Shown: one piece after another, positions 9,196-17,429 of the stretch | How positions within the stretch are numbered: the first letter of the stretch is position 1 | How the letters are laid out: the number at the start of each line of letters is the position of its first letter | Source: Ancrocorticia sp. | Lineage (GTDB): Bacteria; Actinomycetota; Actinomycetes; Actinomycetales; Actinomycetaceae | DNA length: 64,000 nucleotides | Direction: 5' to 3' | Assembly (NCBI GenBank): GCA_022648165.1 | Contig: JALCLX010000006.1 | Span: forward strand, 62,001-126,000 | The notes under the pieces: generated by a model | The model's input: only the letters and a program-made list of their open reading frames with translations | What the model was told of the DNA's origin: nothing | Databases searched by the model: none | Translations under genes and position numbers: made by a program

Positions 9196-10071
9196 ATGCC
9201 CTCACTAGAATCCACAGCGCTCGTTTTCGAAGGCGGGGGAACCCGCGCTAGCAGTACGGCACCGCTCGTTGTTGCCTTGATTCGCGCCGGAATCGTATTC
9301 CCACACGTTTCCGGGATCTCGGCAGGATCTTCCCACCTGGCGAATTACTTGTCCGGCGATGCGCGGCGTGCCAAAGATTCATGGGTGGACTTTTTCACAG
9401 ATCCGAATGTCGGCGGCCTGTCCACCTTCTTCCACGGACAGGGTTACTTTAATGCTCACTACATCTATGAAGAAACAGCCGGACCAGACCAGGCGCTGCC
9501 GTACGATTTTGAGCATTTCCTCCATCACCCGGCTGGCTTCCGTATAGGCGCATACCGTGTGCGCGATGGACAAGAGGTCTATTGGGATCGCCCCAGCATC
9601 AAGAATCTGGGCGATCTGCTGCGCAAGGTGCGCGCTTCTTCCACGATGCCCGGAATCATGCCACAAACCGAGGTCGACGGTGAAATGTATGTAGACGGCG
9701 CACTCGGCCCATGCGGCGGCATCCCCCTGGATGCCGCACTCGCAGACGGGTACCGCAACGTCGTCGTCGTTCTGACACGCCCGCGCAGCTATGTGAAAAC
9801 CCCACCGCGACATCCCACCGCGTTGCGCCGTTACTTCCGCAAGTATCCCATGATCGCTGAAGGTCTCATCCACCGCGCCGCGAATTACAACCGCACCCGC
9901 GAACAGGTGTTCCACATGGAGCAAGAAGGCCGCGCCTTCGTTTACGCCCCTGAGCACACGTCCGTCTCAAACCATGAGATGGCCGTTGCGAAGCTTCAGG
10001 CAAGTTACGACGCCGGCGCCGCCCAAGTCCAGCGCGTATTCCCTGAGTTATTGCGTTTTCTTGAGCTTTAA
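9196..10071 (+). CDS. Patatin-like phospholipase family protein
   Basis: 291 aa; AGGGAGGAC precedes the ATG. The patatin catalytic elements are present: the oxyanion loop EGGGTRAS (12-19), the nucleophile elbow GISAGSS with Ser42, and the catalytic Asp in YVDGALG near residue 166. No signal peptide is seen, so it is probably a cytoplasmic acyl hydrolase or lysophospholipase of the bacterial YjjU type. Its last bases overlap the convergent thiamine ATPase gene by 4 bp. Confidence 0.9.
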   Translation: MPSLESTALVFEGGGTRASSTAPLVVALIRAGIVFPHVSGISAGSSHLANYLSGDARRAKDSWVDFFTDPNVGGLSTFFHGQGYFNAHYIYEETAGPDQALPYDFEHFLHHPAGFRIGAYRVRDGQEVYWDRPSIKNLGDLLRKVRASSTMPGIMPQTEVDGEMYVDGALGPCGGIPLDAALADGYRNVVVVLTRPRSYVKTPPRHPTALRRYFRKYPMIAEGLIHRAANYNRTREQVFHMEQEGRAFVYAPEHTSVSNHEMAVAKLQASYDAGAAQVQRVFPELLRFLEL

Positions 10072-10727
10072 TCCGTAATTCGCCCGTCATCCATGAGGGC
10101 AATGCGGTCGGCAACCGTGCGCGCCTCATGATGATCGTGCGTCACGTAAACCGCGGCCGCGTTGGCGGCTTTTAAAATGCTGCGCAATTCAACGGAAAGG
10201 CGCTCGCGCAAGTCGCGATCTAGTGCGGAAAACGGTTCGTCCAGAAGCAGCAGCTCGGGGTGCGCAGCCAGGGAGCGCGCCAACGCCGCACGCTGCGCCT
10301 GCCCGCCAGAAAGCGTAGTTACCGCGCGGTTCTCAAAACCGTGGAGTCCCACGAGATCCAGCCAACGTGCCACCTCGCGGGCGATGTACTCCTTGGAATG
10401 CCCCCGCCATTCCAAGCCGTATGCCACGTTCCTTCCCACACTCCGATAGGGAAAAAGTTGGCCGTCTTGGAACACCATGCCACAGCCTCGTTTGTGGGGA
10501 GGAACGCCTGCCATATCTTTGCCGTGGATCAGTACACGCCCGGACGTCACGGCTTCAAGGCCTGCGACGGCTCGCAGTAGCGACGATTTTCCTGATCCGG
10601 AAGGCCCCAATAGTGCAAGGATCTCCCCGTCTGCCACGGTGAGGCTCACTCCATGTAAGGCTTCATATCCATCAGGATAGGTGCACACCACGGAATCCAG
10701 TTCCAGTGCCAGAGTGGTTGCCGGCAT
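10068..10727 (-). CDS. thiQ: ABC transporter ATPase, thiamine importer (ThiQ-like)
   Basis: 219 aa. Walker A LLGPSGSGKSSLLRAVAG, signature TTLSGGQAQRAALARSL and Walker B LLLLDEPFSALD are followed by the H-loop YVTHDHHEAR. As the last gene of the thiB-thiP-thiQ set under a TPP riboswitch, it should energise thiamine or thiamine-phosphate uptake. It begins directly after the permease stop codon. Substrate assignment rests on the riboswitch and operon. Confidence 0.88.
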   Translation of the reverse strand: MPATTLALELDSVVCTYPDGYEALHGVSLTVADGEILALLGPSGSGKSSLLRAVAGLEAVTSGRVLIHGKDMAGVPPHKRGCGMVFQDGQLFPYRSVGRNVAYGLEWRGHSKEYIAREVARWLDLVGLHGFENRAVTTLSGGQAQRAALARSLAAHPELLLLDEPFSALDRDLRERLSVELRSILKAANAAAVYVTHDHHEARTVADRIALMDDGRITD

Positions 10728-12374
10728 CTACATCGCTCCTTTCACGCCCGTGCGTGGCCGCAGCATCTCACTCAGCGCCATCACACCCGCTGTGCCTACC
10801 GCCAATAAAACTGCGCCAGCCATCGCCATCCCATAATTGTCAGCGCCTGGGCGCCCCAAAAGCCGCGCGATAATCACGGGAAGAGTGACATATTCCGGAG
10901 ATGCGAGGAAGCTGGTTGCCCCGAATTCTCCCAGCGAGATCGCGAAGGCAAATCCAGTGGCTATCCCCAAACCACGAATCATGAAGGGGCCATCCACGCT
11001 CCACAACACTCGAAACGGGCCAGCTCCGAGCGTGGCTGCTGCCTCGCGCAGCCGCGGATCAATCGATTGCAACACGGGCACGAGCGAGCGCACCACCAGT
11101 GGAAGCGCAACCACCGCTTGCGCAATAGGAACCAGCATGCCACTGCTTCCCAGATTCATTGGCGGGCCTTTCAGCGCGATGAAAAAACCAAAGCCAACCG
11201 TGACGGCGGATACGCCAAGCGGCAACAGCACGAAGGCGTCCAATGCGTGTTGCGCCTTCGCCAGCGCCCCTCGCGTTGGGCGAGAGAGCACAACGGCCAT
11301 CAGAATGCCAACAATCAACGCGATCCATGTGGCATCGAAGGCTATACGAACCGAGTGTCCAATCGCGTCAATCACGGTAGCGCCGCCGGTAAAGCCTGAA
11401 CCTGAAGTCTGCAACAAACGGAAGTTCTGTAGGCTCCACGTGCCGTCATATGTAAAGGCGCGCGCAGCGAGCGCGGCCATTGGTGCGATGATCAATCCCG
11501 CGATCACCACCCCTGTGATCGCTGCGGGGACGGCGTCACTCGCGCGTAACGGGCGCTCGCTCGTGCTGTTCATCCGCAATGCAACGTTGTGCGAACACAG
11601 CTTGGAAGAGATGATCACGGCGATGCCCACTATGACGAATTGCAGGAACGAGAGCACCGCGGCGGTGGGCAAGTCGAGGTAGGTGATGGTCTGTACCCAG
11701 ATCTCCGTTTCCAACGTGCCGTATCCGGGCCGTCCCAGCGTTTGCACAATCCCGTATGCGGTAGAGCAAAACAGGAACACCATTGACGCTGCCGCGCCTA
11801 TCGCAGGCCGCAAGGCGGGCAGCGCCACAGTCAGGAAGGTGCGCGCGCGGCCTGCTCCGAGCGTGCGCGCCGCTTCCTCCGCCCTCCGGTCCAATACGGC
11901 CCACATGCTCCCCACGGTGCGGATAACAAGGGAATAGTTGAAGAAAACCATCGCAAGCACTACGGCGGCCGTAGTACCGTCTAATCCAAGCGCAGCGTAC
12001 GGCCCTCCCGTACCAAGCAACGCGCGGAATGCCACGCCCACAACCACGGTGGGCAGAACGAATGGGAATGTGGCGATTGCGCGCAGCGCGCGCCGCCCGG
12101 GAAACGTGCACCGATACAGCACGTATGCACCCGGGATCCCAAGCACCACAGATACTGCCGTGCCGGCGGCAGCCATCCACACCGTCTGCCAGACGATGAG
12201 CCACGTTCGGCGCTGTCCCAGCACATTGGAAAAGCCCGAAAAGTCAACTGTTCCTTCGGCAGTAAAGCCGCGCACGAGCATCGCGCCCACAGGCCACGCA
12301 AAAAACAGCCCAAGGAACACCAGCGGTATCAGGACCGATAGCGCCCACGATGCCCGTGCGGCCCACTTTCCCAC
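10728..12374 (-). CDS. thiP: ABC transporter permease, thiamine importer (ThiP-like, two fused domains)
   Basis: 548 aa, GTG start, 3 bp after the binding-protein stop. It contains two consecutive binding-protein-dependent permease domains with about twelve membrane segments. Each half has an EAA-type loop: EEAARTLGAGRARTFLTVAL near residue 165 and LREAAATLGAGPFRVLWSVD near 445. The duplicated architecture matches ThiP and the related iron permeases. It forms the membrane channel with ThiQ and receives substrate from ThiB. Confidence 0.88.
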   Translation of the reverse strand: MGKWAARASWALSVLIPLVFLGLFFAWPVGAMLVRGFTAEGTVDFSGFSNVLGQRRTWLIVWQTVWMAAAGTAVSVVLGIPGAYVLYRCTFPGRRALRAIATFPFVLPTVVVGVAFRALLGTGGPYAALGLDGTTAAVVLAMVFFNYSLVIRTVGSMWAVLDRRAEEAARTLGAGRARTFLTVALPALRPAIGAAASMVFLFCSTAYGIVQTLGRPGYGTLETEIWVQTITYLDLPTAAVLSFLQFVIVGIAVIISSKLCSHNVALRMNSTSERPLRASDAVPAAITGVVIAGLIIAPMAALAARAFTYDGTWSLQNFRLLQTSGSGFTGGATVIDAIGHSVRIAFDATWIALIVGILMAVVLSRPTRGALAKAQHALDAFVLLPLGVSAVTVGFGFFIALKGPPMNLGSSGMLVPIAQAVVALPLVVRSLVPVLQSIDPRLREAAATLGAGPFRVLWSVDGPFMIRGLGIATGFAFAISLGEFGATSFLASPEYVTLPVIIARLLGRPGADNYGMAMAGAVLLAVGTAGVMALSEMLRPRTGVKGAM

Positions 12375-12377
12375 GAT

Positions 12378-13421
12378 TTACTGCGCCTCGTAGATCGCTG
12401 TCCACGCCTTGATCCAGGCATCCTTGTTGGCGGCAACGTCCTTCGCATCAATCGAAAGAGGCTGCTCGGCAAGCGTGGCATACTTCGTCCACTCCGTGGG
12501 CAACTGGCTTGCGGTGTTTATTGGGTACATGTACATCGAATCCGCCATTGCACCTTGAACCTCATCAGACAGCATGAAGTCCACAAACGCCTTTGCGCCT
12601 TCAGGATTCGATGCCCCCTTGACTACTCCGGCATATTCGATCTGGCGCGTGCACGTTTGATTGAGTGATCCAGTTGCACCTTTTGTTTCCGCTGGTGAGG
12701 TTGAGTAGGAGACGACAAGCGGGTAGTCCCCCTTACCATCCGCACCCGAAAAATCGGAGTAGTAGGCGTCCGACCAGCTCGCTGCGACCCGGGCGCCACC
12801 GGACAAGAGCTTCTTCCAATACGCCTGGTAGCCGTCAGTTCCTTGGTCAGCGATCGTCGCGATAAGGAACGAAAGCCCCGTTGTCGACGACGCCGCGTTC
12901 TCAGTAACCAGGAGTTTCGCGTATTCTGGTTCCGCTAAATCGGAGATCGTGGCGGGTTCGGCGAGGTTGTGATCTGTGAACCACTGGTGGTCTACGTTAA
13001 CGCACACATCGCCCATATCGATGGGAGTCAAAGCGTTGTCCACGACGTACTGCTGCGCATCCTCCGGAAGTTTCGCGGAGACATAGGGTTCAATCACGCC
13101 CGCATCAAGAGCCGTATATGCCGTGTAATAATCCAACCCATAGAACGCATCGGCCGTTGATTGGTCTTTCGTGAGTATCAAGCTGCTCGCCACCGTGGCG
13201 TCTCCGGACGAGTTGGTGACCAACGTGTAGCCGGTCTCCTTTTCGAATGTGTCAATGACGGAGTCTGGCAGATTGAACGCGTCATGCACCTGAACCGTGA
13301 CCGTTTGGGACGCCGAGGCCGTACCCTCCGCCTTCTTCTGATCTGCTGCCGAACATGCTGCTAAACTTCCCGCAGCTACGACTGCAACGGCCGCCGCCGC
13401 CATCACTTTCGCGTGTCGCAT
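12378..13421 (-). CDS. thiB: Thiamine ABC transporter substrate-binding lipoprotein (ThiB-like)
   Basis: 347 aa from ATG 13421 (MRHAKVMAAAAVAVVAAGSL), a lipoprotein signal with lipobox LAAC. The mature part is a type 2 periplasmic binding fold (VTVQVHDAFNLPDSVIDTFE onward) of the thiamine/iron class. An upstream in-frame GTG at 13529 lies inside the riboswitch and is rejected. GGAGG lies 5-9 bases before the ATG but is buried in a hairpin. The leader carries a TPP riboswitch. Confidence 0.9.
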   Translation of the reverse strand: MRHAKVMAAAAVAVVAAGSLAACSAADQKKAEGTASASQTVTVQVHDAFNLPDSVIDTFEKETGYTLVTNSSGDATVASSLILTKDQSTADAFYGLDYYTAYTALDAGVIEPYVSAKLPEDAQQYVVDNALTPIDMGDVCVNVDHQWFTDHNLAEPATISDLAEPEYAKLLVTENAASSTTGLSFLIATIADQGTDGYQAYWKKLLSGGARVAASWSDAYYSDFSGADGKGDYPLVVSYSTSPAETKGATGSLNQTCTRQIEYAGVVKGASNPEGAKAFVDFMLSDEVQGAMADSMYMYPINTASQLPTEWTKYATLAEQPLSIDAKDVAANKDAWIKAWTAIYEAQ

Positions 13422-13425
13422 GATT

Positions 13426-13441
13426 CCTCCATGTGTGGAGG
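13426..13441 (-). promoter_or_regulatory. thiB: Hairpin sequestering the thiB ribosome-binding site
   Basis: CCTCCA-4 nt-TGGAGG forms a 6-bp stem whose 3' arm contains the Shine-Dalgarno sequence of thiB. A second hairpin (CTGCAC/GTGCAG) lies between it and the riboswitch. There is no U-tract, so ligand control is probably on translation initiation and not on termination. Confidence 0.6.
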
Positions 13442-13477
13442 GCCTACTGCACCCCTTGTGCAGGAGGGAGAGAACTC

Positions 13478-13556
13478 GACTCCCTTCGCCGGCATAACCC
13501 GGATCAGGTTCGAGGGTCTGCTTTCGCACTCTCAGCGGTACTTACCGCTCCCCTGT
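13478..13556 (-). promoter_or_regulatory. TPP riboswitch (THI element)
   Basis: On the minus strand the conserved blocks are in order: ACAGGGGAGC (P1/P2 side), CTGAGAG (pyrimidine-sensing J3/2 region), ACCCTCGAACCTGATCCGG, then GGTTATGCCGGCGAAGGGAG. These are the invariant THI-box motifs. It sits in the leader of the thiB-thiP-thiQ operon, which should be repressed when thiamine pyrophosphate is plentiful. Confidence 0.97.
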
Positions 13557-13630
13557 CGTATGTCTCATCATACTCATGCGCTCACAAAAGCTGCGAGTCC
13601 GCTGAATGCGCGGTTGCTCACCTGAGCTGC

Positions 13631-13900
13631 TTAGGCTTTCGCTTTCTTATCTGTTGCGGCCTTTTTGTCGAGGCCGTACCAGCGCGCTGTCTTCCGCATC
13701 ACCAATTGATTGACGACAGAACCGACAACCGCGGAGACCACTGCAAAGACGAGCACGTCGCGCAACGGCTCTGTGAAGTCGTCTTCGTGAGGATGATCCT
13801 TGTGGAACCCAAATTTCCAAATGGCATCCACCGCTTTGTTCGCCACAAATCCCGAAATGAGCGCTGCGCCGGCACTCACTGCCTTCCATCCGATGTCCAT
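13631..13900 (-). CDS. DUF4235 membrane protein
   Basis: 89 aa from ATG 13900 with GGGAG eight bases upstream. Two hydrophobic segments are seen: WKAVSAGAALISGFVANKAV (5-25) and LRDVLVFAVVSAVVGSVVNQ (47-66). The end is a Lys-rich tail (KKAATDKKAKA). This matches the small actinobacterial DUF4235 family, function unknown. It is a single gene between the thiamine operon leader and mrpG, on the same strand as both. Confidence 0.8.
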   Translation of the reverse strand: MDIGWKAVSAGAALISGFVANKAVDAIWKFGFHKDHPHEDDFTEPLRDVLVFAVVSAVVGSVVNQLVMRKTARWYGLDKKAATDKKAKA

Positions 13901-13961
13901 CAACCCACTCCCGTCTTTTCAGAAACCTGAAGCCATTTCAGAGACCTGAACCCATTATTGC

Positions 13962-14327
13962 CTACCTGCTACCGCTTTCGTCAGAGAATTCCCCCGCCTG
14001 CAGGTCTTCGCCTAGATCGTCTTCCACCAGGGCGTCGTAGTTAATTCGGCCAGTGCGGTACCCTGCCCGCGAGAGCATGTGAGCGGAGATCGGGGACGTG
14101 ATCAGCATGAATGCGATGACGAGAAGCATCGTCCAGGTCATCGAAGCATCACGCACCAAGAGCGCAGTTCCGGTGAGATTCAAGATGAGCGCTACAACCT
14201 GCGGCTTTGTAGCGACATGCTGTTTCACGATCAGATCCTCGTAGCGAAAGATTCCGATTGCGGCGATCAGGGTGAGGGTGCAACCGGAGAACAAGAACAC
14301 GGCACCAATCACGTCTAGAACGTTCAT
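13962..14327 (-). CDS. mrpG: Mrp Na+/H+ antiporter subunit G
   Basis: 121 aa with three membrane segments (VIGAVFLFSGCTLTLIAAIG onward) and the typical MnhG core GIFRYEDLIVKQHVATKPQV. The end is an acidic tail (DALVEDDLGEDLQAGEFSDE). It is a small subunit of the seven-part Mrp complex in the cytoplasmic membrane. It overlaps the mrpF stop by 4 bp and is the last gene of the operon. Confidence 0.92.
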   Translation of the reverse strand: MNVLDVIGAVFLFSGCTLTLIAAIGIFRYEDLIVKQHVATKPQVVALILNLTGTALLVRDASMTWTMLLVIAFMLITSPISAHMLSRAGYRTGRINYDALVEDDLGEDLQAGEFSDESGSR

Positions 14328-14740
14328 TCGGACTCCTCAGTGTGTCCGGTCTGCGCATCCAGAACCTGTTCGATCGCTTCCTCGAGATCGATATCGTGCG
14401 CCGCCACTTCGGCCTGATCCGCTGCCTCTTGCGCCGCATCGATCGCCTGCTCTTCTTCCGCAGTGAGGATGCGCCGTTTTCCGGGATCCTCACGCCGTGC
14501 GATGCGCGCCAACGCCACCGATCCGAGAAAACCAACTACGGAAACGACGACGAACACGGCCAATAGATCCGATCGTCGCGTCACAGCCGCCAAAAGCGCC
14601 AACGCCCCTAACAGGATAGATGTCATCACATCCACACCAACCATGCGATCCAGCACCGATGGCCCCCGCTCAATCCGCACGAGCACCAGTATGGCCGAAA
14701 CGAAAAGCATCAGACCGCATATCGCCACAATCCACATCAT
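14324..14740 (-). CDS. mrpF: Mrp Na+/H+ antiporter subunit F
   Basis: 138 aa from ATG 14740, directly after the mrpE stop. The core, residues 1-85, is canonical MrpF: three helices with RIERGPSVLDRMVGVDVMTS and a buried Asp region. It is followed by an unusual acidic, Ala/Glu-rich tail of about 50 residues (EEEQAIDAAQEAADQAEVAA) predicted to be helical and cytoplasmic. Usual MrpF is about 90 aa. A longer reading frame upstream is out of frame with mrpE and rejected. Confidence 0.92.
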   Translation of the reverse strand: MMWIVAICGLMLFVSAILVLVRIERGPSVLDRMVGVDVMTSILLGALALLAAVTRRSDLLAVFVVVSVVGFLGSVALARIARREDPGKRRILTAEEEQAIDAAQEAADQAEVAAHDIDLEEAIEQVLDAQTGHTEESE

Positions 14741-14741
14741 C

Positions 14742-15377
14742 TCAGTCCTCCGGCACTTTGAAGCCGCGCGCCAGCGGCACTGGGAGCCGCCCGGATTTGC
14801 GGGATGGCCCAGGAACAAATCCGGCCTGCAACAGTTCGTTGCGGGTGGCGAATGCCCGCAGAATCCTCTCTTCCAAGTCCAAAACCGAATCGTGGGCGGC
14901 ATCCAGCCCACCAGCTAGATCCACATCGAACACGTGTACATACACGGTCCCTGATTCCGCATCGGCTTCCACGACGATCGAACCGGGAATCAAACCGGAC
15001 ATCCCTGCCGTCATCGCCAAATACGCGTCAGACCGGGAGCGTAGATTCACGCGCACGATCGCGCTGTGGGGGTTCCTTCCGCGCACAATGAACCACGCCT
15101 GCTGTGCCGCGGCCACGATTAGGTCCCTCAGAAAATCCACCACAAGTATTGCCAGTGCCTTCGGGCGGAATCGCCCATCAAAGGTGCCGGCCGGAAATGG
15201 TGAGATTGTTGTGATAGCCAGCGCAATAACGAATCCGGCCACAATATTGCCCGGGGTGACGTCTCCCCAGAGCAGCACCCACACCAGTGTGATCCATGTG
15301 AGTGTGCCCATGGAAGCGCGCGGGAAACGCTCCGGGCGCTGCGTCGCGATCTTGATCGCATCCGATTTACTCACCAC
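14742..15377 (-). CDS. mrpE: Mrp Na+/H+ antiporter subunit E
   Basis: 211 aa, GTG start, overlapping mrpD by 11 bp. The MnhE-type sequence has hydrophobic segments LTWITLVWVLLWGDVTPGNI and a second near 45-65. The conserved middle VNLRSRSDAYLAMTAGMSGL and GSIVVEADAESGTVYVHVFD is followed by a soluble C-terminal part. It is part of the mrpACDEFG operon. Confidence 0.92.
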   Translation of the reverse strand: MVSKSDAIKIATQRPERFPRASMGTLTWITLVWVLLWGDVTPGNIVAGFVIALAITTISPFPAGTFDGRFRPKALAILVVDFLRDLIVAAAQQAWFIVRGRNPHSAIVRVNLRSRSDAYLAMTAGMSGLIPGSIVVEADAESGTVYVHVFDVDLAGGLDAAHDSVLDLEERILRAFATRNELLQAGFVPGPSRKSGRLPVPLARGFKVPED

Positions 15378-16911
15378 GCACCACCCCCTCTATATCTTCT
15401 GGAACGCCCACCCGGTACCCCGATTCTTGGAGCACAGCCGTAACGTACGTGGATCTCTCACGCAACTGCCTGGCGGCGTCGTCCGTAAAGGTCCGCAACG
15501 GGTTCGCGATCACCGTGAGCATCAACGACAACGCGACCAATGCACCCGCTGCCCCCATCATGCCATTGGGGCACGCCCTCTCTTCGAGTTTCTCCGGTGC
15601 CACTTGCCAGAACGCCATCACCCACACGCGGATCACGGCATAGAGCGTCAGGAGTGATGTGACAATGCCGGCGGCGATGAGCGCCCAATCCATCGCGGTT
15701 CCGCGCGAAGCCGACGCTTGCATCAGGCCAATCTTGCCCAGGAATCCAGACAGCGGAGGTACACCCGCAAGGTTCAGTGCGGGTATCAGATACAAAGCCG
15801 CAATCATCGGCGCAGCCTTACCCAGGGAACCTAATTTGATCAGTGAGGTGGTGCCGCCACGCCTCTCAATCAGGCCGACCACCAGGAACAAGGCCGTCTG
15901 CACCGTGATGTGATGCACTGCGTAAAAGATCGTGGATGAAAGCCCGTTCTGGCTGGTCAACGATATACCCCACACCATGTATCCCATATGGGATACCAGC
16001 GTGAAGGAAAGAAGCCGCTTGATATCCTGCTGCGCAACCGCGCCCAGAATACCTATCAACATGGTCGCGATCGCCACCACCGCTAGCACCGAATCGAGGC
16101 GCCCGCCAGGAAATAGCAGCACCTGGGTCCGGATAATTGCGTAGATTCCCACCTTCGTCAGTAACCCCGCAAAGACCGCCGTAACCGGCGCCGAAGCAGT
16201 GGGATACGAATCCGGTAGCCACGCCGAAAGCGGGAAGATCGCCGCCTTGATACCAAACCCGATCAAAAGCATCATCTGCAGCATCAGCCGCAAGCCCGGA
16301 TCCACTTCCGTGAGCCGGACGGCCAATTGCGCCAGATTCACCGTGCCACACGCCGCATAGATCAGGCCGATAGCTGTGAGAAAGATGGCGGACGACACGA
16401 GCGAAACGATCACATACACTGTTCCGGTTCGCATGCGCTCCATCGTCCCGCCCATCGTGATGAGGACGAACGAGGCAGCGAGGAGTATCTCAAAACCCAC
16501 GTAGATGTTGAACAGATCCCCCGATAGGAAAGCGTCCGAAACCCCGGCAGAAAGGATCAAGAACGCCGGATAGTAAATCGCAGTGGGAGCTGCTCTGTCA
16601 CCGTCTGCCACTCCTTGGAAGATGGAATAGATCAGTACCAGGAATGTCACCGTTACAGACGTGACCAGCATCAAAGATGAGAGCCTGTCCGCAACCAACA
16701 CGATTCCGATCGGCGCCGCCCAGTTGCCCACGGCAAGCACCAACGGCTGGTTGAGCGAGGCGATCAAAAGCAGAACTGCCGAAGCCAGCACCAAGGAAAA
16801 CAGCACGATCGTAACAACCGCCTGCAGCCTGCGGTTTTTGAAGGCGAGCAGAACTCCCGCACCGCCCAGCGGCAACAAGATCGGCATAGCCAGGAGGACG
16901 TTGAGGCTCAC
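15367..16911 (-). CDS. mrpD: Mrp Na+/H+ antiporter subunit D
   Basis: 514 aa, GTG start overlapping the mrpC stop (GTGA). It is a proton-conducting antiporter module homologous to NuoM/NuoN, with about 14 helices. Conserved pieces include GIKAAIFPLSAWLPDSYPTA with the key Lys/Pro and Asp, and LLSFTLVSHMGYMVWGISL. It pairs with MrpA as one of two ion-translocating subunits. Confidence 0.95.
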   Translation of the reverse strand: MSLNVLLAMPILLPLGGAGVLLAFKNRRLQAVVTIVLFSLVLASAVLLLIASLNQPLVLAVGNWAAPIGIVLVADRLSSLMLVTSVTVTFLVLIYSIFQGVADGDRAAPTAIYYPAFLILSAGVSDAFLSGDLFNIYVGFEILLAASFVLITMGGTMERMRTGTVYVIVSLVSSAIFLTAIGLIYAACGTVNLAQLAVRLTEVDPGLRLMLQMMLLIGFGIKAAIFPLSAWLPDSYPTASAPVTAVFAGLLTKVGIYAIIRTQVLLFPGGRLDSVLAVVAIATMLIGILGAVAQQDIKRLLSFTLVSHMGYMVWGISLTSQNGLSSTIFYAVHHITVQTALFLVVGLIERRGGTTSLIKLGSLGKAAPMIAALYLIPALNLAGVPPLSGFLGKIGLMQASASRGTAMDWALIAAGIVTSLLTLYAVIRVWVMAFWQVAPEKLEERACPNGMMGAAGALVALSLMLTVIANPLRTFTDDAARQLRERSTYVTAVLQESGYRVGVPEDIEGVVRGE

Positions 16912-17429
16912 AAGGCACCTCCGCCTTCAGCTTGGTTTTCGCGCACACCGGGCACCGCCGTTTCTTCGCGCTTCGGCGCGATTCCACCTTCGCCCGTGTC
17001 GACGTCGTCGTGGAATTCGGCGGATGCCTCCGCCAAATCGTCAACACCCACCGCGTCTTCGTTGCGCACCTGCGCCAAACGACGCGCCACCAGGCGATCT
17101 TCGCGATCGTCACGCACTTCGTCGTGATCCCTCAGCTGCCACGAACGGTACGCCATCGCCAACAGAAATCCCGTCAGCGCCAGCGTGATCACGATGGAAG
17201 TGAGCATCATCGCCTGGACTAGCGGATCCGCCATATCTTCCGCGTCCGCCTGACCAAAGAATGCTGGTTCGCCCGAATGCCCGCCCGCAATCAAGAACAA
17301 GATATTGATGCCGTTGGAAAGGCTTGCAATGCCCAACACGATGCGGGAGAGAGTGCGTTCAAGTATCAAGTACACGCCCACTGCCACAAGCACTCCGCAC
17401 AGGACGATCAGCGCCAACGAACTAGTCAC
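16908..17429 (-). CDS. mrpC: Mrp Na+/H+ antiporter subunit C
   Basis: 173 aa, GTG start, overlapping mrpA by 8 bp. Residues 1-115 are the NuoK-like three-helix MrpC core (LSRIVLGIASLSNGINILFL; DPLVQAMMLTSIVITLALTG). Residues ~115-173 are an extra polar, acidic tail (RDDREDRLVARRLAQVRNED and beyond). Typical MrpC is 110-140 aa. Needed for MrpA/D function. Confidence 0.92.
   Translation of the reverse strand: MTSSLALIVLCGVLVAVGVYLILERTLSRIVLGIASLSNGINILFLIAGGHSGEPAFFGQADAEDMADPLVQAMMLTSIVITLALTGFLLAMAYRSWQLRDHDEVRDDREDRLVARRLAQVRNEDAVGVDDLAEASAEFHDDVDTGEGGIAPKREETAVPGVRENQAEGGGAL

Noticed and set aside
14620-15657. 345-aa open frame on the plus strand across mrpF-mrpD
   Set aside because: Runs antisense through three well-supported Mrp genes; Ser/Pro/Arg-rich and without motifs.
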